Shown here one piece after another: positions 59,366-64,000 of a stretch of 64,000 nucleotides of DNA (position 1 is the stretch's first letter; each line of letters begins with the position of its first letter). The DNA is from CAXXOK01 sp001604115. GTDB taxonomy: Bacteria > Bacillota > Clostridia > Christensenellales > Aristaeellaceae. Position numbers and translations under genes: made by a program. Where the stretch lies: positions 1 through 64,000 of the forward strand of contig JAYFOV010000029.1 in NCBI GenBank assembly GCA_034928535.1. The letters are read 5' to 3'. A model generated the notes under the pieces. It saw only the letters and a list, made by a program, of their open reading frames with translations. It had not been told where the DNA came from and searched no databases.

Positions 59366-59474
59366 ATATGGCGTGCCAATTCGGCGAACATTTCAGGCGG
59401 CGGCAGATGCTTGCGCCATGGGCTTGCGTGCGGCGCCTGCCATGCAACGCCAGGGTGGGTCACCGCAGGATGCC

Positions 59475-61310
59475 TTATTCCACGGTGACACTCTTGGCCA
59501 GGTTGCGGGGCTTATCCACATCGCAGCCGCGCGCCACGGCCATGCAATAAGCAAACAGTTGGAGCGGGATCACAGCCAGCAAAGGGGCGAGCAAATCATC
59601 CGCGGCAGGGATCAGGATCAAGTCATCTGCTTCACCGACGACTTTTGCCTCCAGATCCTCCCGGCAAATCGCCAGCACACGCGCACCACGCGCTTTGATT
59701 TCCCTCAAATTGCTCAGGGTTTTATCCAGGAGGGCAGGTTGCGTGATGGTCGCCACCACCAGCCGACCTTCCTGCAGCAAGGCGATGGGCCCGTGCTTCA
59801 GCTCGCCGGCCGCGTATGCTTCGCTGAACACATAGCTCACTTCCTTGAGCTTGAGCGCGGCTTCCAGCGAAAGGGCATAGTCCAGCCCCCGACCCACAAA
59901 GAACACATGCTTTTTCTGGCTCACCGTGGAGGCAAAGCGTTGCATTTTTTCCTCAATAGCCAGTGCCTGTTCTGCTTTGGCAGGCAAGGCGGCGATTTCG
60001 GTGCGCAGCCGCTCGGCTTCGTCAGGGGTAATTTCGCCGCGCAAATCGGCCAAGGCCAGGGCAATCAGCAGCATCATCTCCACCTGGGTCATATAGGCTT
60101 TGGTGCTGGCTACTGCGATTTCTGGCCCAGCATAGGTGTAGAGGGTATTGGCCTCGCCTACCTCCCGCGAGATGGTGGAGCCAACCACATTGCAAATCGC
60201 GATGACCTTTGCGCCCCGCCGCTTGGCCTCCCGCAGGGCAGCCAGCGTATCGGCGGTTTCGCCGCTTTGGGACACGGCGATAAACAGCTCATCTGCCCCT
60301 ATGATGGGGTCGCGGTAACGGTACTCGCTGGCGATATCCGCCATGACAGGAACGCGTGCCAGCTTTTCGATCACATACTTGCCGAACATCCCGGCATGGT
60401 AGGCCGTACCGCATGCCACAATGCTGATTTTTTTGAGCTTGCCGGCCTCCTCCTGGGTCAGGGGCAGCCAGCGGTAGTCATGCTGGTTGCCATTGTTGCG
60501 CGGGGCAAAGGTACTGTGCAGCGCGGTGGGTTGTTCGTGAATTTCCTTGAGCATGTAGTGCGCGTAGCCGCCCTTTTCCGCGCTGGAAAGATCCCACTCC
60601 ACATGGTAAAACGTATGCTGGCGCTGGGAGCCAAACGGATCGTATACCTGGATGCCTTCTCGGGTGAGCACAGCCATTTCCTTGTCCTGCAAAAAAATCA
60701 CGTCGCGCGTGTGGCTCAGCAAAGCGGGAATGTCGCTGGCAATAAAAGATGCGCCGGCCTTGGCGCCGACGACCAGCGGGCTTTCATGCCGGGCGCAGAA
60801 CAACGCGCCGGGCTCCTGATCGCACACCACACCCAAGGCATAGCTGCCTTCCAGCATGCCCATGGCCTTGAGAAGCGTGTCTTTCATGCTGCCCTGATAC
60901 AGGGTGCTCAGCAGGTGGGCGACAACCTCCGTATCCGTCTGAGACACAAACACGCATCCCTGACTTTGCAAATGGCGGCGCAGGGTATCATGGTTCTCGA
61001 TGATGCCGTTATGCACCACAGCAATGCCGCCTTTGACATCGGTATGGGGGTGTGCGTTCAGATCGCTGGGCTCGCCATGGGTCGCCCAGCGGGTGTGCCC
61101 AATGCCCACGCTCCCGCCGGGCATGTCAGACGCCAGCAATGCCTCCAAATTCTCCAAACGTCCTTTGGCTTTGCGAATGTTCAGCTTTCCATGGGCATCC
61201 AGCACGGCAACGCCCGCGCTGTCATACCCGCGATAGCTCAGGCGGGAAAGCCCCTCCATCAAAATCGGGCAAGCCTCTTGACCGCCGATATACCCTACGA
61301 TTCCACACAT
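59475..61310 (-). CDS. glmS: Glutamine-fructose-6-phosphate aminotransferase
   Basis: A 611-residue enzyme. Cys 2 (MCGIVGYIG) is the glutaminase nucleophile once Met is removed; LSYRGYDSAGV, GHTRWATHG and HPHTD belong to the glutaminase half. Two SIS sugar-isomerase domains follow (ACGTAYHAG, VSQSGETADT, GRGLDYALSLEAALKLKEV), ending PRNLAKSVTVE. It makes glucosamine-6-phosphate for peptidoglycan. An in-frame ATG at 61361 lies at the promoter -10 and is rejected. No glmS ribozyme was recognised in the short leader. Confidence 0.97.
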   Translation of the reverse strand: MCGIVGYIGGQEACPILMEGLSRLSYRGYDSAGVAVLDAHGKLNIRKAKGRLENLEALLASDMPGGSVGIGHTRWATHGEPSDLNAHPHTDVKGGIAVVHNGIIENHDTLRRHLQSQGCVFVSQTDTEVVAHLLSTLYQGSMKDTLLKAMGMLEGSYALGVVCDQEPGALFCARHESPLVVGAKAGASFIASDIPALLSHTRDVIFLQDKEMAVLTREGIQVYDPFGSQRQHTFYHVEWDLSSAEKGGYAHYMLKEIHEQPTALHSTFAPRNNGNQHDYRWLPLTQEEAGKLKKISIVACGTAYHAGMFGKYVIEKLARVPVMADIASEYRYRDPIIGADELFIAVSQSGETADTLAALREAKRRGAKVIAICNVVGSTISREVGEANTLYTYAGPEIAVASTKAYMTQVEMMLLIALALADLRGEITPDEAERLRTEIAALPAKAEQALAIEEKMQRFASTVSQKKHVFFVGRGLDYALSLEAALKLKEVSYVFSEAYAAGELKHGPIALLQEGRLVVATITQPALLDKTLSNLREIKARGARVLAICREDLEAKVVGEADDLILIPAADDLLAPLLAVIPLQLFAYCMAVARGCDVDKPRNLAKSVTVE

Positions 61311-61351
61311 ACAACGTCGACCTCCTATTGAGTCGTTATCAGACGTTTTGA

Positions 61352-61380
61352 ATTGTATCATAATGTATTAGAAATGGCAA
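61352..61380 (-). promoter_or_regulatory. glmS promoter
   Basis: On the minus strand TTGCCA (61375-61380) and TACAAT (61352-61357), each one base off consensus, are 17 bases apart, leaving a leader of about 35 bases. Confidence 0.75.
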
Positions 61381-61619
61381 TGCTGATTTATCAACGCACC
61401 TTGGGACATGCGGGCGCGCTGTCAAGCTGTGCACTACGCATGCAACCATGGGCGCATATAGCAGCTGCCGTGCGATGGGCCGGTGCATCCGCCGTCCAGG
61501 CAAGGGGCGGTAGCCGCGCCCCGGAAAAGCAGAGAAAACGCAGCGGGAGAAGAGGGCGGCGGTTGCACGCGTGCGGAAAACTTGCTATCATAGCCAAAGG
61601 GAAAAAAGGAGATGACACC

Positions 61620-62591
61620 ATGGCGAAGGTTTTGATCACGCATGGCGTGCCTGTGAAACGTTTTGGCCTGCTGTGGCCGCATGAGGTCATCGCCCCCGAA
61701 CAGGGCAAAGCCTTCACGCGGGAGGAACTGCTTGGATACCTGCCGGATTGCCAGGCCGTGGTCGCCTGTGGCCCCATGGACCGCACAATGATGCAGGCAG
61801 CCAGGCATGTAAAACTGATCGTCTGCTATGGCGCGGGGTTTGATGCCATTGACGTGCAAGCCGCCACGGAATTGGGAATCCCCGTCGCCAATGTTCCGGA
61901 CAGCGTGACCGAAGCCACCGCGCAACTGGCTATGGGACAGCTGCTTGCGCTCACGCGCAGGATCTGTGCGCTGGATCAAGCCCTGCGCGCGGAGGGCAGC
62001 ACGCGGGATCAATTTACGATGGGGCAATCCATGGGTGTGCTGCTGGAAGGTATGACTCTGGGCATCGTGGGCATGGGGCGCATTGGAGCGCGCATGGCCG
62101 AGTTTGGGCGGTTTTTGCGGATGCGCGTGGTCTATGCGGGCAGGAGCATCAAACCGTTTTCCGTGGCAGGCAACGCGCGGCGCTTGCCGCTTGCGGAGCT
62201 GCTCCGTGTGGCGGATGTCGTGTCCCTGCACTGCCCCTATACGCCCCAGAACGCAGGCATGATCGGCGCGGCGGAACTATCGCTCATGAAGCCGACCGCT
62301 TTCCTGCTCAATACGGCGCGCGGCAAGCTGATTGATGAGCAAGCCCTGATCCATGCGTTGGAACATGGTTTGCTGGCAGGGGCAGCGCTGGATGTGTTTG
62401 CAACAGAGCCAAAGGTGGACGAGCGCCTGAAAAAAATGCCCAATGTGGTGCTCACCCCACACATTGGCAGCAATACCCTGGGCACACGCAACCTGATGGC
62501 GGAGCAGTGTGTGCAGCGTATCCAGGACGCTTTGGCGGGCCGTGAACCCCAGAATCTGCTCAACCCGGAAGTGTGGGGCATGGCACGGTAG
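61620..62591 (+). CDS. D-isomer-specific 2-hydroxyacid dehydrogenase
   Basis: A 323-residue NAD(P)-dependent enzyme. LGIVGMGRIGARMAEFGR near residue 145 is the cofactor loop, SLHCPYTPQN and LNTARGKLIDEQAL with the catalytic Arg follow, and HIGSNTLGTRNLM holds the catalytic His. It reduces a 2-keto acid such as glyoxylate, hydroxypyruvate or 2-ketogluconate; which one cannot be said. AAAGGAGATGACACC sets the start at ATG 61620, whereas the open frame extends to 61353 without signals. It is divergent from glmS. Confidence 0.92.
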   Translation: MAKVLITHGVPVKRFGLLWPHEVIAPEQGKAFTREELLGYLPDCQAVVACGPMDRTMMQAARHVKLIVCYGAGFDAIDVQAATELGIPVANVPDSVTEATAQLAMGQLLALTRRICALDQALRAEGSTRDQFTMGQSMGVLLEGMTLGIVGMGRIGARMAEFGRFLRMRVVYAGRSIKPFSVAGNARRLPLAELLRVADVVSLHCPYTPQNAGMIGAAELSLMKPTAFLLNTARGKLIDEQALIHALEHGLLAGAALDVFATEPKVDERLKKMPNVVLTPHIGSNTLGTRNLMAEQCVQRIQDALAGREPQNLLNPEVWGMAR

Positions 62592-62649
62592 CCGCGCCGG
62601 CGCGTGAACAACCTATCCGCACGCCAACCCTGAGCCTGTGCAGGCATAA

Positions 62650-62690
62650 AGATGCCTGGCGCCATGCTGCAAATGGCGTCAGGCTATCTG
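62650..62690 (+). terminator. Hairpin terminator after the dehydrogenase gene
   Basis: GCCTGGCGCCAT and ATGGCGTCAGGC pair with one wobble around GCTGCAA, extended by AGAT/ATCT and followed by GTTT. Confidence 0.7.
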
Positions 62691-62750
62691 TTTACCCTAT
62701 TGTACACTGGGGTTCAGGGCGCGGATCGGTGAGCCGTGCGGCGCCCGAGA

Positions 62751-64000
62751 CTACCAGGTTGCCTTGCTGGCGGAGGTAACGGCGGCCTGATGGCCATCAT
62801 CCACTTTCTCGGTGCCGTGGGTTTTGCTGTTCTTGAAGTGGATGCAAAAGTGACCTTCAAAATCATTGCTTTCGATTGTCGAAGTGCCATGGGGCATACC
62901 ATTCATGGAGGCAGCATACACGTGGCCACGGTATAGGATCAGGATGGCGCGGCGGTTCCAGCTCCATGCGCCGCCGTATATTTTTTTGAGGGTAGCGGTA
63001 TCTTCGGCGGTGGCAGGTTCGGCATCCAAATGATTTGCGCCGCTCCAACGTATGGCGGTGAACGTTCTGCCGCTGCGCACATCCTTGACGGTGAACTTCG
63101 CCTTTTTGGGGATCACCTTGGTCACATCATCGGCAAACCAATCCAACACTTCCGTCTTGTACTTTTTGTCAGAGGAGGACGTGGAGGCACTCGTCTTGCT
63201 GGTGCCAAACAGCACACGGATGGTGCTGGCGCCCGCGATGCCGTCCTCCGTCATGCCGCGGTTTTTCTGAAAACGCTTGACGGCGGCCACGGTTTTGGCA
63301 CCATAGTCCCCGTCGATATCGCCGCTGTAATACCCGAGAAGGGAGAGCGCCTGCTGCAGCTTTTTGACGTCGGAGCCGCTGCTGCCCTCTTTGCAGGCAG
63401 CAGGCGCACCGCCAATATCACTGATGCTTGTGACCCCACTGCCGGCGGCATTGCCGGAGGAAGTTTTGTTTGCGGTGGATGTGCTATTGGAAACATCGGT
63501 GCTGCCACTGCTGGCCTTGACGGTCTTGTTTTTCAAACTGCGTTTGTTTCCCGTGGTATTTTCACCTTCAACAGTGATGTCCGTTTGATCGGCGCAATCC
63601 CCAAAAATGGAGGAGATGGTGCCTTTGCCGGCAACACCATCCGCTTCCAGGGAGGCCGCCTGCTGGTACAGTGCGACGGCCGTGGTGGTGCCGTTGCCAT
63701 ATTTGCCATCCACGCTCAAGTCATAATAACCCAGGATCGTGAGCGCTTTTTGCAGTTTTTTTACGTCGTTACCTTCATCACCCACACGCAGCGCGCCGGG
63801 CGGGTCGCCAAGCGCTTTGATTTTTGATGCGTTGGCCACCACGGAATTTTTGGAAACTTTGACGTATTTTTTCATGATGTAGCCGCTATAGGTGCCATAG
63901 CGCACGCGGTACCAGCTGTCGGCAGTTTCCAGCACCGTTACTTCATCGCCTTCCGGGAGCGTCTGCAGCGCCTTGGATTCTTTGTCAGCATCCTTGCGCA
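62751..64000 (-). CDS. SH3 / peptidoglycan-binding protein with YkuD-like variant domain (5' end outside window)
   Basis: About 415 residues are visible. An SH3b domain enters from the right edge (LPEGDEVTVLETADSWYRVR, YGTYSGYIMKKYVKV). Two PG_binding_1 domains follow (GDEGNDVKKLQKALTILGYY and GSSGSDVKKLQQALSLLGYY), with a Thr/Ser/Asn linker. A C-terminal domain has EPATAEDTATLKK, PHGTS and GHFCIHF, ending near KTHGTEKVDDGHQ. This last part matches the C-terminal domain of the protein at 35514. The frame is open to base 64000, so the start and any signal peptide lie beyond; an internal GTG at 63935 is not the start. Confidence 0.82.
   Translation of the reverse strand, partial: RKDADKESKALQTLPEGDEVTVLETADSWYRVRYGTYSGYIMKKYVKVSKNSVVANASKIKALGDPPGALRVGDEGNDVKKLQKALTILGYYDLSVDGKYGNGTTTAVALYQQAASLEADGVAGKGTISSIFGDCADQTDITVEGENTTGNKRSLKNKTVKASSGSTDVSNSTSTANKTSSGNAAGSGVTSISDIGGAPAACKEGSSGSDVKKLQQALSLLGYYSGDIDGDYGAKTVAAVKRFQKNRGMTEDGIAGASTIRVLFGTSKTSASTSSSDKKYKTEVLDWFADDVTKVIPKKAKFTVKDVRSGRTFTAIRWSGANHLDAEPATAEDTATLKKIYGGAWSWNRRAILILYRGHVYAASMNGMPHGTSTIESNDFEGHFCIHFKNSKTHGTEKVDDGHQAAVTSASKATW

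Noticed and set aside
59373..61331. 652-codon + strand frame opposite glmS
   Set aside because: Exact antisense of glmS, which has all catalytic motifs; no start signal on the + side.
61311..61360. glmS ribozyme in the glmS leader
   Set aside because: The leader between promoter and start codon is only about 35-40 bases, too short for the ribozyme, and none of its core was recognised.

Overview
The window looks like the chromosome of a GC-rich (roughly 58-60%) Gram-positive anaerobe of the class Clostridia. The signs are AGGAGG-type ribosome binding sites, sigma-A promoters with TTGACA/TATAAT boxes, a T-box leader, a CCA-encoding tRNA gene, peptidoglycan-binding-repeat proteins, a BMP-type nucleoside importer and many strong intrinsic terminators. 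The genus cannot be fixed from the sequence alone.

1-19.3 kb is the right part of a Siphovirus-type prophage, all on the + strand, and it is clearly damaged. The early/middle module encodes an SH3 protein, a Cys-rich protein, a PcfK-like/PcfJ-like pair, a DUF3102 protein and a MazG-like protein. A ParB-domain DNA methylase gene follows, split by an IS3-family element at 6342-7957. That element has 27-bp inverted ends, an AGG target duplication, an A7 frameshift site and a possible nested hairpin element. The methylase is then fused by an apparent deletion to the HK97-type prohead protease, and terminase and portal genes are missing. Capsid, connector and tail genes follow, with a second apparent deletion that leaves only the C-terminus of the tape measure protein. 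The distal tail, Gp37-like, fibre-type, CD1375-like, endolysin and holin genes are intact. A hicAB toxin-antitoxin pair with its own promoter and operator sits at the right end, next to tRNA-Lys(CTT), whose 3' end faces the prophage and is a plausible attachment site.

19.6-29.2 kb holds housekeeping genes: an orphan response regulator, a thioesterase, a phosphodiesterase, exonuclease III, an acyltransferase, a VOC protein, and an aminotransferase-tyrS operon behind a Tyr-type T-box leader. A divergent membrane glycosyltransferase-like gene follows.

29.2-35.3 kb holds a four-gene BMP-family nucleoside-type importer and a NagD-like HAD phosphatase. 35.5-47.5 kb is a mixed region: a secreted four-repeat peptidoglycan-binding protein with an unusual C-terminal domain, a secreted protein of unknown function, an Hpt protein, a lipase-like hydrolase, a YgjP-type peptidase, a GNAT protein, pyrophosphatase, a small lipoprotein, a flavodoxin-like reductase, a methyltransferase, uppP, a secreted metallo-beta-lactamase-fold protein and DegV.

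47.7-54.2 kb is one 2150-residue secreted protein built of about ten SdrD_B-like and several carboxypeptidase-regulatory-like modules, with no LPXTG anchor. 55.1-59.3 kb is a surface-polysaccharide operon (a polyprenyl sugar-phosphate transferase with a novel-looking repeated tail, a sugar nucleotidyltransferase and galE) behind a structured leader. The window ends with glmS, a D-2-hydroxyacid dehydrogenase and a second, incomplete SH3/peptidoglycan-binding protein carrying the same unusual C-terminal domain as the one at 35.5 kb.
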